A DNA stretch of 64,000 bases from Flexivirga aerilata (GTDB lineage Bacteria > Actinomycetota > Actinomycetes > Actinomycetales > Dermatophilaceae). The position numbers were made by a program, and so were the translations under genes. Below, piece after piece: positions 28,568 to 37,946 of the stretch. Each line of letters begins with the position of its first letter. Position 1 is the stretch's first letter. Under the pieces are notes generated by a model, which was not told the DNA's origin, did not search any database, and was given only the letters and a program-made list of their open reading frames with translations. The stretch is from contig NZ_JABENB010000001.1 in the NCBI RefSeq assembly GCF_013002715.1, forward strand, positions 124,001 through 188,000, read 5' to 3'.

Positions 28568-29379
28568 ACCCGGCACCGCGCCACTGGGAGAGATTCGTCG
28601 CGATCGGTGACTCGTTCACCGAGGGCATGGTCGACCCGTCGCCCACGAGGACGGATGAGTATGTCGGATGGGCGGATCGTCTCGCCGCCTGCCTCGCTGA
28701 CCGAAACGCTTCTGCCGGAAAGGATTTCGGCTACGCCAACCTGGCAATCCGGGGCAAGCTTCTCGCCGATGTCACCGGGCGCCAGCTGCAGGGCGCGCTG
28801 GAGCTGCAGCCGGACCTGATCAGCATCGTCGCCGGCGGCAACGACTGCCTGCGCCCGAAGGCCGACCTCGACGCCCTCGCCGACGAGCTCGAAGGTGCTG
28901 TGGCCACGGCGCGCGCGACCGGCGCGGATGTGTTGCTGTGCAGCAGTTTCGACCCGTCCGCCGCGCCGCTGGTGCGCAAGGCGCGGCCGCGTGCCGCCAT
29001 ACACAGTGCGAATGTGTGGGCCATCGGCCAGCGGCACGGCGCGTATGTCGTCGACCTCTGGACCCTGCGGTCGTTGCGGGACCCTCGGATGTGGGGCATC
29101 GACCGGCTGCACCTGTCGACCCAGGGACATCAGCGGGTGGCGGCGCAGGCCGCGTGGACGCTCGGGCTGCGAGAGGGGGACCGTGACTGGGCGGTGCCCC
29201 TGCCGCCCGCTCCGCCGCTCGGCCGGCTCGAGGCCGCGCGCGGGCACGCCACCTGGGCGCGCGAATATCTCGCGCCGTGGCTGCAACGACGGCTGCAGGG
29301 GCGCAGCTCCGGCGATGGTCGATCGGCCAAACGCCCTCAGCTCCAACCGTTCTCGCCGGAAGAGGCCGTCCATGACTGA
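28564..29379 (+). CDS. SGNH/GDSL hydrolase family protein
   Basis: This 271-aa protein has the four SGNH blocks: the nucleophile Ser in [10 protein letters not shown], the Gly in YANLAIRG, the Asn in [10 protein letters not shown], and the Asp/His pair in [13 protein letters not shown]. These enzymes are esterases or acylhydrolases. There is no signal peptide, so it acts in the cytoplasm. GTG 28564 overlaps the ung stop codon by 4 bp, and its end overlaps the next gene by 8 bp. The link to ung and to a sugar-isomerase-like protein is probably just shared expression. Confidence 0.9.
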   Translation: MNPAPRHWERFVAIGDSFTEGMVDPSPTRTDEYVGWADRLAACLADRNASAGKDFGYANLAIRGKLLADVTGRQLQGALELQPDLISIVAGGNDCLRPKADLDALADELEGAVATARATGADVLLCSSFDPSAAPLVRKARPRAAIHSANVWAIGQRHGAYVVDLWTLRSLRDPRMWGIDRLHLSTQGHQRVAAQAAWTLGLREGDRDWAVPLPPAPPLGRLEAARGHATWAREYLAPWLQRRLQGRSSGDGRSAKRPQLQPFSPEEAVHD

Positions 29380-30412
29380 CAACCGCGGCGCCTTGATGGC
29401 CGCCGAGATCGCTGAGCAGCCGCAGATGCTGGAGCGCGTCCTCAGCAGCCAGCAGGGCGTGCTCGCACCAGTGGTGCAGCGGCTGCGCGACTACAACCCG
29501 CACACCGTGCTGCTGGTCGCGCGGGGCACGTCGGACCACGCGGCGCTCTACGCGAAATATCTGATCGAGACCCGGCTCGGCCTGCCCGCCGGGCTGGTCT
29601 CCACCTCCGCCTACACCGTGTACGACGAATCTCCGCACCTGCAGGGCGTGGTGTGGATCGCGGTCAGCCAGTCCGGCGGCTCCCCCGATCTCGCGCAGTC
29701 GACCAGGGCGGCACGCCAATCCGGTGCGCTGACAATCAGTCTCACCAACACCGAGTCGTCGGCGGTGCAGGATGCGGCCGAGATCGCGCTCCGCCTCGAC
29801 GCCGGGGAGGAGCGCTCGGTCGCGGCCACCAAGACCTACACCGCGAGCCTGCTCTGGTTGTGGCTGCTGGTCGAGACCTGGGCCGGCGGGGACACCTCCG
29901 CGGCCGACCCGGTGCCGCGGTGGGCGGCCGAATCATTGGACCTGCCGACAGTGCCCGAGGTCGCCTCCCGCTACCGCTTCGTCGACAAGCTGGTGACGAC
30001 GTCGCGCGGGTTCGCCTACCCGACGGCGCGCGAGTCGGCGTTGAAGCTGATGGAGACCTGTTATCTGTCGGCGCACGCCTTTTCGGGTGCCGACCTGATG
30101 CACGGGCCGCTCGCGATGATCGACGAGGACCGGCCGGTCATCGCGATCGTCCCGGAGGGTCGCGGCGGAGCCGCCCTCGAACCAGTGCTCACCTCCCTGC
30201 GCGAACGCGGCGCCGATGTCTGCGTCGTGGGTCCGTCTGCGGTGCAAGGAAACTCGCCGATCTCGATCACCCTGCCGAGCGGCATGCCGGAGCAGCTCGC
30301 GCCGATCGCACAGATCATCCCGCTGCAGCAGCTGGCGCGGCTGATGGCGTTGTCCCGCGGGTACGACCCGGACCACCCACGCGGCCTGCGCAAGGTGACC
30401 GAGACCCACTGA
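29372..30412 (+). CDS. double-SIS-domain protein (GlmS isomerase-domain/NagB-II type)
   Basis: This 346-aa protein has two SIS domains like the isomerase half of GlmS but lacks the glutaminase domain. Signatures are ARGTSDHAALYAKYL, the sugar-phosphate loop SQSGGSPDLAQS, AATKTYTASL, ARESALKLMETCYL and DLMHGPLAMIDEDRP. Such stand-alone proteins act as glucosamine- or related amino-sugar-6-phosphate deaminase/isomerases. It starts at ATG 29372, eight bases inside the SGNH gene, so it is translationally coupled. The transcript probably ends at the large inverted repeat at 30478. Confidence 0.85.
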   Translation: MTDNRGALMAAEIAEQPQMLERVLSSQQGVLAPVVQRLRDYNPHTVLLVARGTSDHAALYAKYLIETRLGLPAGLVSTSAYTVYDESPHLQGVVWIAVSQSGGSPDLAQSTRAARQSGALTISLTNTESSAVQDAAEIALRLDAGEERSVAATKTYTASLLWLWLLVETWAGGDTSAADPVPRWAAESLDLPTVPEVASRYRFVDKLVTTSRGFAYPTARESALKLMETCYLSAHAFSGADLMHGPLAMIDEDRPVIAIVPEGRGGAALEPVLTSLRERGADVCVVGPSAVQGNSPISITLPSGMPEQLAPIAQIIPLQQLARLMALSRGYDPDHPRGLRKVTETH

Positions 30413-30477
30413 CCGGGGACGACGCGGAGCGCGGGGATCCGGACCGCACGGCCGGAGCGCACGCCCTGACCGCACGC

Positions 30478-30565
30478 CCGGCAAAAGTCGACCCTCGGCA
30501 TACATCCACGCCGCGACGCACCGGATTATCGGCGCGTTGGTGTGCCGAGGGTCGACTTTTGCCGG
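30478..30565. terminator. large inverted repeat between convergent genes
   Basis: A 23-bp arm CCGGCAAAAGTCGACCCTCG... at 30478-30500 is matched exactly by its reverse complement at 30543-30565; the 42-nt loop has further partial pairing. On the + strand the right arm contains CTTTTGCC. It can terminate both the SIS gene and the minus-strand aldolase transcript, but its size also suits a mobile-repeat remnant. Confidence 0.65.
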
Positions 30566-30573
30566 ACGCCGAG

Positions 30574-30647
30574 GGTACAGAAATGCCGGCCGCCCGCGCC
30601 CGTCGACGGTCCAGAAGTGCCGGCCGCGTGGGTCCAGAACGCCCGCC
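30574..30647. repeat. three spaced copies of GGTNCAGAANTGCCGGCCG
   Basis: GGTACAGAAATGCCGGCCG (30574), GGTCCAGAAGTGCCGGCCG (30608) and the diverged GGTCCAGAACGCCCGCC (30631) lie directly after the inverted repeat and before the end of the aldolase gene. The stretch 30413-30682 contains no gene. Confidence 0.75.
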
Positions 30648-30682
30648 GGCGACGCCCGCCGGCGCTGCCCCCGGCGCTTTCG

Positions 30683-31753
30683 CTACTGCGCGAGCTCGGC
30701 CGTGATCGCGGCGACGAAAGTGTCGATGTCGGCCTCGGTGGTGTCGAAGGTGCACATCCACCGCACCTCGCCGGTCGACTCGTCCCAGAAGTAGAACTTG
30801 AACTTCTCCATCAACCGCAGCGAGACCTCGCGCGGCAGGATCGCGAAGACCGCGTTGGCCTGCACGGGACGCGGCACCGTCAGGCCCGGCAGCCCGCGCA
30901 CGGCCTCGGCGAGCCGCTGCGCCATCGCGTTGGCGTGGGTTGCGTTGCGCAGGTAGAGATCTCCCGACAGCAGGGCGATCAGCTGGGCCGAGACGAAGCG
31001 CATCTTCGAGGCGAGCTGCATCGACTGCTTGCGCAGAAACTTCACGCCCCGCACGCGGTCGGGGTTGAGCACGACGATGGCCTCGCCGACCATCAGACCG
31101 TTCTTCGTGCCGCCGAAGGACAAGATGTCGACGCCGGTGTCGGAGATCAGCTCCTGGAACGAAACTCCAAGAGTGGCAACGGCATTCGACAGCCGCGAGC
31201 CGTCGACGTGGAGGGCCCAACCTTGCTGGTGCGCGTAGTCGGCAATCGCCCGGATCTCGTCGATCGTGTATGCCGTGCCGAGCTCGGTGGTCTCGGTGAT
31301 CGACACCACGCCCGGCTGGGCGAAGTGCTCGTCCCCCATACGGTCGGGCACGGTGCGCAGCAGGTCCGGAGTGAGCTTGCCGTCCGGGGTGTCGATCACG
31401 TGCAGCTTGAGCCCGGCGACCTGCTCCGGCGCGCCGCCCTCGTCGACGGTGATGTGCGCCGTCGAGGTGCAGATCACCGACTCCCACCGGTGGGTAACCG
31501 ATTGCAGCGCAACGACATTGGCGCCGGTGCCGTTGAACACCGGGAACGCCTCGGCCTGCGGGCCGAAGTGGTCCCGGAAGACATCCTGGAGCCGCTCGGT
31601 GTAGACGTCGTCGCCGTAGGCGGTCTGGTGACCGTCGTTGGCGGCGGCGATCGCGGCGAGCACCTCGGGGTGGATGCCGGAGTAGTTGTCACTGGCGAAC
31701 CCGCGCAGCGCAGGGTCGTGCAGCGGCTGGGGTGCGGTGTCTGGCGTCGTCAC
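30683..31753 (-). CDS. low-specificity threonine aldolase-like PLP enzyme
   Basis: This 356-aa fold-type I PLP enzyme resembles LtaE, which cleaves threonine or allo-threonine to glycine and acetaldehyde. Features are SDNYSGIHPEVLAA near the N-terminus, VFNGTGANVVAL, ITETTELGT, LHVDGSRLSNA (Asp and Arg near PLP), and the Schiff-base Lys in LSFGGTKNGLM. The start is GTG 31753, overlapping the upstream SDR stop by 4 bp. It is the last gene of a DUF6421-SDR-aldolase operon, so the true substrate may be something other than threonine. Confidence 0.88.
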   Translation of the reverse strand: MTTPDTAPQPLHDPALRGFASDNYSGIHPEVLAAIAAANDGHQTAYGDDVYTERLQDVFRDHFGPQAEAFPVFNGTGANVVALQSVTHRWESVICTSTAHITVDEGGAPEQVAGLKLHVIDTPDGKLTPDLLRTVPDRMGDEHFAQPGVVSITETTELGTAYTIDEIRAIADYAHQQGWALHVDGSRLSNAVATLGVSFQELISDTGVDILSFGGTKNGLMVGEAIVVLNPDRVRGVKFLRKQSMQLASKMRFVSAQLIALLSGDLYLRNATHANAMAQRLAEAVRGLPGLTVPRPVQANAVFAILPREVSLRLMEKFKFYFWDESTGEVRWMCTFDTTEADIDTFVAAITAELAQ

Positions 31754-32460
31754 GGCTTCATCGTCTCAATCGACCCGTTGACCTCGTCGGCCGGCCGATC
31801 GAACAGCTGGACCATCCAGGTCGCGAGCTCGGCGACCGGGGTGAATTTCTTGTAGCCGTCGGGCTTTTCGGCCTGCATTGCCGGGGTGACGAGCGCCAGG
31901 ATGCGCACGATCGCAGCGGCCGCGTCGGTGTCCTTGTATGACGCGGCGACGCTCCGCAGCCACATCTCTGCGCCGGCCTTGGCGGTCAGGTAGGCCGCGT
32001 TGGTCGCACTCGGCTTGTCCAGCCCGGTGGTGGAGACGATCGCCATCCGGCCGCGTGGGGACTTGCCGATCGGCTCGTGCAGCGCGCGTGTGGCGTGTTG
32101 CAGAGTGCGAATCAGGTTGGCCTGCAAGAACTCCCAGTCGGCGAGGTCGCCCTCGACGATGCCCCTGCCGCCGCGCCAGCCGCCGACCAGGTGGAGGAGG
32201 CCGTCGACGCGACCGTGCTGCCGCACCAGCTCGGCACCCCATTCGACGGTGGCCGGCTCGTCGAGCAGGTCGACGACCGAGGCGATCACGCGATCGGGTG
32301 CGATGGCAACGACCTCGTCGAGGCGCTTCCGGTCGCGTCCGGCCGCGATCACGGTGGCCCCGGCGGCGGCCAGCGCCTCGACCGTCGGGCGGCCGAGGTC
32401 GCCGGCGGCGCCGGTCACGACGACGACGGAACCCTGCAGGGTGCTCATGCGGGTGCTCAT
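31750..32460 (-). CDS. short-chain dehydrogenase/reductase
   Basis: This 236-aa Rossmann protein has VVVTGAAGDLGRPTVE, the central HLVGGWRGG segment in place of the usual NNAG, the Ser in IVSTTGLD, and the YLTAK pair. ATG 32460 overlaps the stop codon of the DUF6421 gene (ATGA); a second start at 32448 is possible, and neither has a clear ribosome site. The unusual HLVGGW at the cofactor site and the tight coupling to DUF6421 and the aldolase suggest one dedicated pathway. Confidence 0.85.
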   Translation of the reverse strand: MSTRMSTLQGSVVVVTGAAGDLGRPTVEALAAAGATVIAAGRDRKRLDEVVAIAPDRVIASVVDLLDEPATVEWGAELVRQHGRVDGLLHLVGGWRGGRGIVEGDLADWEFLQANLIRTLQHATRALHEPIGKSPRGRMAIVSTTGLDKPSATNAAYLTAKAGAEMWLRSVAASYKDTDAAAAIVRILALVTPAMQAEKPDGYKKFTPVAELATWMVQLFDRPADEVNGSIETMKP

Positions 32461-34577
32461 GCGGCGGCGGGTTCGGGAGTGGCGGTGGTGATGCCGGCGG
32501 TGGAGTCGATCACGTCCTTCATCTTCTTACGCAGCGCTTCGTAGAAGACGTTCAGGGGGAACTCGTCCGGCTGCACGAGGTTGGTCAGCTCCTTGACCGG
32601 TCCGTCGAGCGGGAGCGCCGAGGCGCCCTTGGCCCAGGTCGAGGCGGGGTGCGGCGCGACATACGAGCTGACGAACTCGTAGGCGGCGAGCCAGTGTCCG
32701 ACCCGCGAGCGGTCGATGCCGCTGCGGTAGAGGCGTTCGACGTCCTCGCAGAGTGCGACGACGACCTCGGGCACCCGGCGCCAGTCGAAGGACAGCTTGT
32801 TGTCGGTCCAGTGCAGCGCGTTGTTCTTGTGCAGGTAGGCGAACATCAGCTGGCCGCCGAGCCCGTCGTAGTTGCGCACCCGGTCACCGGTGATCGGGAA
32901 GCGGAAGAGCCGGTCGAAAAGGATTGCCAACTGGACGGATCGGGCGTAGGGCTGCCCTTCGGCCTCGAGCGCAACCGCCTGGCGGAAGGTGTTGAGGTCG
33001 CAGCGCAGCTCCTCCAGCGCGTACATCCAGAACGGCATCCGCTGCTTGATCATGAACGGGTCGAAGGGCAGGTCGCCGTGGCTGTGGGTGCGGTCGTGGA
33101 TCAGGTCCCACATCGCGAAGGTCGACTGCGCGAGCTGCTGCGACGCGATGAGGCGTTCGCCGTCCGGCGGCAGCTGCAGCGACAGCAGCTCGGAGGCGGC
33201 GCTGACGACGCGGCGGAAGCGGGCACCTTCGCGGTCGCAGAAGATCGCGCCCCAGTGAAACTTCGGAACCTCGCGCATGGCAACGGTTTCCGGGAAGAGC
33301 ACCGCGGAGTTGGTGTCGTAGCCGGGGGTGAAGTCGATGAAGTTGACCGGCAGGAACATCGGGTTGTCGTAGGTCTGCTCGACCTGCGCCAGCCAGTCGG
33401 GCCAGGCGACGGTGATCAGCAGCGCCTCGAAGACCCGGTCGAGGTTTCCGTTCTGGGTGTACATCGGGAAGACGACCAGGTGCTCGGTGCCGTCGGCGCG
33501 CGACTGATCGGGGCGGAAGAGCACGAGCGAGTCGAGGAAGTCGGGCACCCCGAAACCACCGTCGACCCACTTGGCGAAGTCGGCCGGCAGGGCGTCGAGG
33601 TAGGCGGCGTCGTGCGGGAATCGCGGTGCCAGTGCTGCGATTTCGCCGACGATGGTCTGCACCAGCTCGGCCGCGCGGGCGTGCGACTGCTCGTCGGGGA
33701 TCGAGCCGTCCTTGACCTGCAGCAGGCGCAGCTCCTCGACGGCGGCCTTCAGCGAGGCCCACTCGTCGGTGCGCTCGACGCCGGACCCCAGCGGGGTGAC
33801 GCCGGTCTGCGGCCGGCGACCGGCGGCGGCCCAGGTGACCAGGTTGGTCCAGAAGCGACGGTGGTCGAGCTCGTCGATCGAGTCGTCGCCGACCAGGTCG
33901 GAGTCGGCCAGCACGACGACGCGGCCTGCGCCATACGGGAGGGCGACGGCGAGTGGCTGCCGGGCGGGGTATGCCGTGTCGCTGGTCCGCGCGAGCACCT
34001 GCGCGCCGAGCGCCGCGGAGGCGTCGAGCACGCCGGCGCGGTAGAAGCACAGCTCGTCGACGCCGGCGAGCAGGCCCTGGCCGAGGCCGCCCTCGACATG
34101 CGCGAGCACCCAGGTGGCGTTGTCGTGGAAGCGGCGGCCGCCATCGCGGGACTCGTGGACGGTCGTGCTCACGACGCGGACGCCGAAGCGGGCGAGCAGC
34201 TCGCTGACGTTGTTGCCGTAGGTGTCCTGGTCGCATTCGGCGAGGACGACGAGGCCGCCGCCCTGTTCGACGTACTGCACGACCGTGTCGATCTCGGCCT
34301 CGTCGAAGACCGGCGGCAGATCGCCGGTGACGCGCTCGGCCTGCTCACCGGCGAGGTGGTCGATCACCAGCACGTCGGCGCCGGCGAGCGCGGCGTCGTC
34401 GATGCGGCCGGTGTCGTGGCCGGTCACCTCGAAGCCGCGGGCGCGCAGGGCGTCCGCGGCGAGCTCGAGCGAAGAGTCGGCCGGGTTGGCGGGGTTCATC
34501 CGCGCGGCGGTCTCCCGGCGCAGCGCCCATGCGCTGCTGTGTGCCTGCTCGACCACGACCTTCGGGAAGACGCTCAT
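32457..34577 (-). CDS. DUF6421 family protein of unknown function
   Basis: This 706-aa protein matches what I recall of the actinobacterial DUF6421 family, whose function I do not know. The first 260 residues look like a glutamine-amidotransferase-type Rossmann domain (DVLVIDHLAGEQ, GGGLVVLAECDQDTYGNN). The large C-terminal part has a conserved-looking cluster WDLIHDRTHSHGDLPFD, with three His, then EELRCDLNTF with acidic residues, which could bind a metal. ATG 34577 was preferred to GTG 34586 because AGGTGG lies 5 nt before it. It leads an operon with an SDR and a threonine-aldolase-like gene. Confidence 0.75.
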   Translation of the reverse strand: MSVFPKVVVEQAHSSAWALRRETAARMNPANPADSSLELAADALRARGFEVTGHDTGRIDDAALAGADVLVIDHLAGEQAERVTGDLPPVFDEAEIDTVVQYVEQGGGLVVLAECDQDTYGNNVSELLARFGVRVVSTTVHESRDGGRRFHDNATWVLAHVEGGLGQGLLAGVDELCFYRAGVLDASAALGAQVLARTSDTAYPARQPLAVALPYGAGRVVVLADSDLVGDDSIDELDHRRFWTNLVTWAAAGRRPQTGVTPLGSGVERTDEWASLKAAVEELRLLQVKDGSIPDEQSHARAAELVQTIVGEIAALAPRFPHDAAYLDALPADFAKWVDGGFGVPDFLDSLVLFRPDQSRADGTEHLVVFPMYTQNGNLDRVFEALLITVAWPDWLAQVEQTYDNPMFLPVNFIDFTPGYDTNSAVLFPETVAMREVPKFHWGAIFCDREGARFRRVVSAASELLSLQLPPDGERLIASQQLAQSTFAMWDLIHDRTHSHGDLPFDPFMIKQRMPFWMYALEELRCDLNTFRQAVALEAEGQPYARSVQLAILFDRLFRFPITGDRVRNYDGLGGQLMFAYLHKNNALHWTDNKLSFDWRRVPEVVVALCEDVERLYRSGIDRSRVGHWLAAYEFVSSYVAPHPASTWAKGASALPLDGPVKELTNLVQPDEFPLNVFYEALRKKMKDVIDSTAGITTATPEPAAA

Positions 34578-34684
34578 ATCGGCCACCTCTTTCGCTCTCC
34601 GTCGGAAATTTTGCCGCCCGGTTCATCGTAGGCAGTAAATCTTGCGGTCGCCAACCCGGGTGCGCTTGGGCGTGTGACCCGCAT

Positions 34685-34690
34685 TACGCT
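34685..34690 (+). promoter_or_regulatory. -10 box of a probable leaderless transcript
   Basis: TACGCT lies 7 nt before ATG 34698 of the acyl-CoA dehydrogenase gene, with no ribosome site in between. Confidence 0.5.
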
Positions 34691-34697
34691 CCCTCGT

Positions 34698-35873
34698 ATG
34701 CCGGTCGAACGCGTCCTTCCCACCTCCGATGCCGCCGACCTGATCGAACTCACCCAGGAGATCGCGCGTCGCGAACTCGCGCCCAAGGTCGAGCAGGCGG
34801 AGGCCTCGGCCACTCCTCCGCGGGAGGTCTTCCGCACTCTCGGCCGGGCGGGTCTGCTGTCGCTGCCCTACCCGGAGGAGTTCGGCGGGGGAAGCCAGCC
34901 CTACGAGGTCTACCTGCAGGTGGTCGAGGAGATCGCCGCCGCGTGGATGAGCGTCGCGGTCGGCGTCTCGGTGCACTCGCTGACGGTGTTCCCGGTCGAC
35001 AAGTTCGGCACCGACAGCCAGCGCAAGACGCTGCTGCCGGACATGCTCGGCGGCGAATACCTCGGCGCCTATTGCCTTTCCGAACGCGAGGCCGGCTCGG
35101 ACATCGCGAGCATGCGCACCCGCGCGACGATCGGCGACGACGGCAGCGCCACGGTGAGCGGCACCAAGAGCTGGATCTCGCACGCCGGGGAGGCCGACTA
35201 CTACACGTCGTTCCTGCGCACCGATGACACCGGCGGCAAAGGGATCTCGTGCTTCGTGGTGCCGGCTGACGCCCCAGGCCTGAGCTTCGGCTCACCCGAG
35301 CGCAAGATGGGGCTCGACGGCGACCCGGTGGCCGAGGTGCACTACGAGAAGGTGCCGGTCGCGGCCGACCAGATGATCGGCGGGCGCGGGCAGGGTATGC
35401 CGATCGCGCTCGCCGCACTGGATGCCGGTCGCCTCGGGATCGCTGCTGCCGCAACGGGATTGGCTCAGTCCGCCGTGGAGCTGGCTGCGTCATACGCCAT
35501 GGAGAGGGTGCAGTTCGGGCGGCCGGTCGCGGACAACCAGGGCCTGACCTTCCTGCTCGCCGACATGGACGCGGCGACGGCTGCGGCGCGGGCGACGTAT
35601 CTGCACGCGGCGCGGCTGAAGGACGCCGGCCGGCCGTACAGCAAGGAGGCGGCGATCGCGAAGCTGGTCGCGACCGATGCCGCGATGAAGGTGACGACCG
35701 ACGCGGTGCAGGTGCTCGGTGGTGCCGGCTACACCAAGGACTTCCCCGCCGAGCGCTTCATGCGCGAAGCCAAGGTCGCCCAGATCTTCGAGGGCACCAA
35801 TCAGATTCAACGACTTGTCATTTCGCGGCAGCTGCTGCGTCAGGTCGGCAACGGAAAGGGCAGCAACGCATGA
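34698..35873 (+). CDS. acyl-CoA dehydrogenase (FadE-like)
   Basis: This 391-aa FAD enzyme shows [66 protein letters not shown], and [11 protein letters not shown] with the catalytic Glu. That C-terminal pattern is typical of short- and branched-chain acyl-CoA dehydrogenases. ATG 34698 was chosen because of the TANNNT box 7 nt upstream; an in-frame GTG at 34674 is an alternative. It overlaps the next SDR gene by 4 bp (ATGA), forming a two-gene operon divergent from the DUF6421 operon. Confidence 0.91.
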   Translation: MPVERVLPTSDAADLIELTQEIARRELAPKVEQAEASATPPREVFRTLGRAGLLSLPYPEEFGGGSQPYEVYLQVVEEIAAAWMSVAVGVSVHSLTVFPVDKFGTDSQRKTLLPDMLGGEYLGAYCLSEREAGSDIASMRTRATIGDDGSATVSGTKSWISHAGEADYYTSFLRTDDTGGKGISCFVVPADAPGLSFGSPERKMGLDGDPVAEVHYEKVPVAADQMIGGRGQGMPIALAALDAGRLGIAAAATGLAQSAVELAASYAMERVQFGRPVADNQGLTFLLADMDAATAAARATYLHAARLKDAGRPYSKEAAIAKLVATDAAMKVTTDAVQVLGGAGYTKDFPAERFMREAKVAQIFEGTNQIQRLVISRQLLRQVGNGKGSNA

Positions 35874-36634
35874 AGATCGACAACCAGACCGTGGCGCTGG
35901 TGACCGGCGGGGGCTCCGGCCTCGGCGAGGCGACCGCGCGGCGGCTGCACGATGCCGGCGCCTCCGTCGTGCTGCTCGACCTGCCGTCGTCGGCCGGCCC
36001 GCAGGTCGCCGAATCCCTCGGTGAGCGTGCGCGATTCGTCGCCGCCGACGTCACCGACGAGCAGCAGGTGCAGGCGGCCGTCGACGCCGCAACCGAGCTC
36101 GGCACCCTCCGCATCGTGGTCAACTGCGCGGGGATCGGCACGCCGGGACGGGTGATCAGCAAGCGCGGTGTCCTGCCGCTGGAGGACTTCCGCAAGGTCA
36201 TCGAGGTCAACCTGATCGGCACGTTCAACGTGTTGCGGCTGGCGGCGGCCGCGATGGTCGGCAACGAGCCGATCGACGGTGACCGCGGGGTGATCGTGAT
36301 GACCGCGTCCATCGCCGCGTACGACGGGCAGATCGGCCAGGCGGCATACGCCTCGTCAAAGGGCGGCATCGTCGGCCTCACGCTGAGCGCGGCACGCGAC
36401 CTGGCAGACAAGGGGATTCGCGTCGTCACGATCGCGCCCGGCACGTTCGAGACCCCGATGCTCGCCGGCCTGCCGAACGACGTGAAGTCGGTGCTCGAGG
36501 CTCAGGTGCCGCACCCGTCCCGCCTCGGGCAGCCGGCCGAATACGGGTCGCTCGTCGCCCACATCGTCGACAACCCGATGCTCAACGGCGAGGTCATCCG
36601 CCTCGACGGCGCGCTCCGCATGCCGCCCCGCTGA
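35870..36634 (+). CDS. 3-hydroxyacyl-CoA dehydrogenase type 2-like SDR (HSD17B10 family)
   Basis: This 254-aa SDR has [18 protein letters not shown], an Asp after the second strand (LLDLPSS) that favours NAD over [13 protein letters not shown], the Ser in TASIAAYDG, and the YASSKGG pair. The AFDG-like segments and the end [15 protein letters not shown] match 3-hydroxy-2-methylbutyryl-CoA or short-chain 3-hydroxyacyl-CoA dehydrogenases. Coupling to the upstream dehydrogenase suggests the pair degrades branched short-chain acyl-CoA, for example from isoleucine. Confidence 0.88.
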   Translation: MKIDNQTVALVTGGGSGLGEATARRLHDAGASVVLLDLPSSAGPQVAESLGERARFVAADVTDEQQVQAAVDAATELGTLRIVVNCAGIGTPGRVISKRGVLPLEDFRKVIEVNLIGTFNVLRLAAAAMVGNEPIDGDRGVIVMTASIAAYDGQIGQAAYASSKGGIVGLTLSAARDLADKGIRVVTIAPGTFETPMLAGLPNDVKSVLEAQVPHPSRLGQPAEYGSLVAHIVDNPMLNGEVIRLDGALRMPPR

Positions 36635-36644
36635 CCCGACCCGG

Positions 36645-36892
36645 GCTGGTCGAGTAGCGGCGAGGAACGAACCGCGTATCGAGACCACCCCGCGGAGGCG
36701 CTGGTCGAGTAGCGGCGAGGAACGAACCGCGTATCGAGACCACCCCGCGGGCAGGGCTGGTCGAGTAGCGGCGAGGCACGAGCCGCGTATCGAGACCACC
36801 CCGCAGGTCTCGATATGCCTCCCCCGCTACGCTCCTCCGGCTACTCGACCAGCGGGTTCTCGAACTCCGGCTACTCGACCAGCGGGTACATG
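36645..36892. repeat. cluster of GGTCTCGATAC/TACTCGACCA repeat elements
   Basis: Three direct copies of CTGGTCGAGTAGCGGCGAGG...GTATCGAGACCACC start at 36646, 36701 and 36757. They are followed by an inverted copy (GGTCTCGATATGCC to GGCTACTCGACCAG, about 36806-36852) and a partial one (CTCGAACTCCGGCTACTCGACCAG). Each element is itself an imperfect palindrome. The region 36635-36902 has no gene. The same family occurs inside ispD at 60946-61096. Confidence 0.92.
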
Positions 36893-36902
36893 AGTTGGCG
36901 CG

Positions 36903-37946
36903 TCAGGCCTGGGACGACTTCTGCCAGAGGTTGATCCCCTCGTCGACCGCGTGCCGGTCGATCTTCTTCAGCTCGTCCTCACTGAAATCGAGGTTGTCGA
37001 GCGCACCGAGGCTGTCCTCGAGTTGCTGCACGCTGGAGGCACCGATCAGCGCCGAGGTGACCCGCTTGTCGCGCAGCACCCAGGCGATCGCCATCTGTGC
37101 GAGCGTCTGACCACGCTTCTTCGCGATGCGGTCCAGCGCCCGGATGTGCTTCAGGGCCTCATCGCTAAGCATCTTCGGATCGAGTGACTTGCCCTGCGCG
37201 GCACGGGAGCCGTCCGGCACTCCCTTGAGATACTTGTTGGTCAGCATCCCCTGCGCGAGCGGCGAAAACGCAATGCAGCCAACGCCGTTCGCACCCAACA
37301 CGTCGAGCAGATCCTCCTCGACCCACCGGTTGAGCATCGAGTATGACGGCTGGCTGATCAGCAGCGGCGTGCCCATCTCACGCAGGATCCGCACCGCTTC
37401 CCTGGTGCGCTCCCCGCTGTAGGAGCTGATCCCGACATACAGCGCCTTGCCCTGTCGCACGGCCGTGTCGAGCGCACCGAGCGTCTCCTGCAGCGGCGTG
37501 GTCTCGTCGAAGCGGTGGCTGTAGAAGATGTCGACGTAGTCGATGCCCATCCGCTGCAGGGACTGGTCGAGCGAGGCCAGCAGGTATTTGCGCGACCCGC
37601 CGCCCTGGCCGTACGGCCCCGGCCACATGTCGTAGCCGGCCTTGCTGGAGATGATCAGCTCGTCGCGGTAGCGCTTGAAATCCTGAGCGAAGATCGTGCC
37701 GAAGTTGCGCTCGGCCGAGCCGTATGGCGGGCCGTAGTTGTTGGCCAGGTCGAAGTGTGTGACACCGAGGTCGAACGCCCGGCGCAGCACCGCTCGCTGC
37801 CGGTCCAGTGGCACGTCGTCCCCGAAGTTGTGCCACAGGCCGAGCGAGATCGCCGGCAGGTCCAATCCACTTGTGCCGCAACGGCGGTAGACCATGTCGT
37901 CGTACCGGCGCTGATCTGCTTGGTAGTCGTCCACACGAAAAGTCAC
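36903..37946 (-). CDS. aldo/keto reductase (YghZ/GpR-like)
   Basis: This 347-aa NADPH-dependent reductase has the TIM-barrel signatures of the L-glyceraldehyde-3-phosphate reductase group: LPAISLGLWHNFGDD, THFDLANNYGPPYGSAE (Asp and Tyr of the catalytic tetrad), IISSKAGYDMWPGPYG (Lys), IFYSHRFDETTPL (His), and the cofactor segment LIGASSVQQLEDSLGA. Such enzymes detoxify aldehydes such as methylglyoxal. GTG 37946 (VTFRVDDYQADQ) was chosen because homologues begin about 17 residues before YRRCG; longer starts are unlikely. It stands alone. Confidence 0.9.
   Translation of the reverse strand: MTFRVDDYQADQRRYDDMVYRRCGTSGLDLPAISLGLWHNFGDDVPLDRQRAVLRRAFDLGVTHFDLANNYGPPYGSAERNFGTIFAQDFKRYRDELIISSKAGYDMWPGPYGQGGGSRKYLLASLDQSLQRMGIDYVDIFYSHRFDETTPLQETLGALDTAVRQGKALYVGISSYSGERTREAVRILREMGTPLLISQPSYSMLNRWVEEDLLDVLGANGVGCIAFSPLAQGMLTNKYLKGVPDGSRAAQGKSLDPKMLSDEALKHIRALDRIAKKRGQTLAQMAIAWVLRDKRVTSALIGASSVQQLEDSLGALDNLDFSEDELKKIDRHAVDEGINLWQKSSQA

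Noticed and set aside
31938..34631. A long + strand open frame opposite the DUF6421 operon
   Set aside because: It is antisense to three well-supported overlapping genes, and its Arg/Val/Gly-rich translation has no domain. Such frames are common in high-GC DNA.
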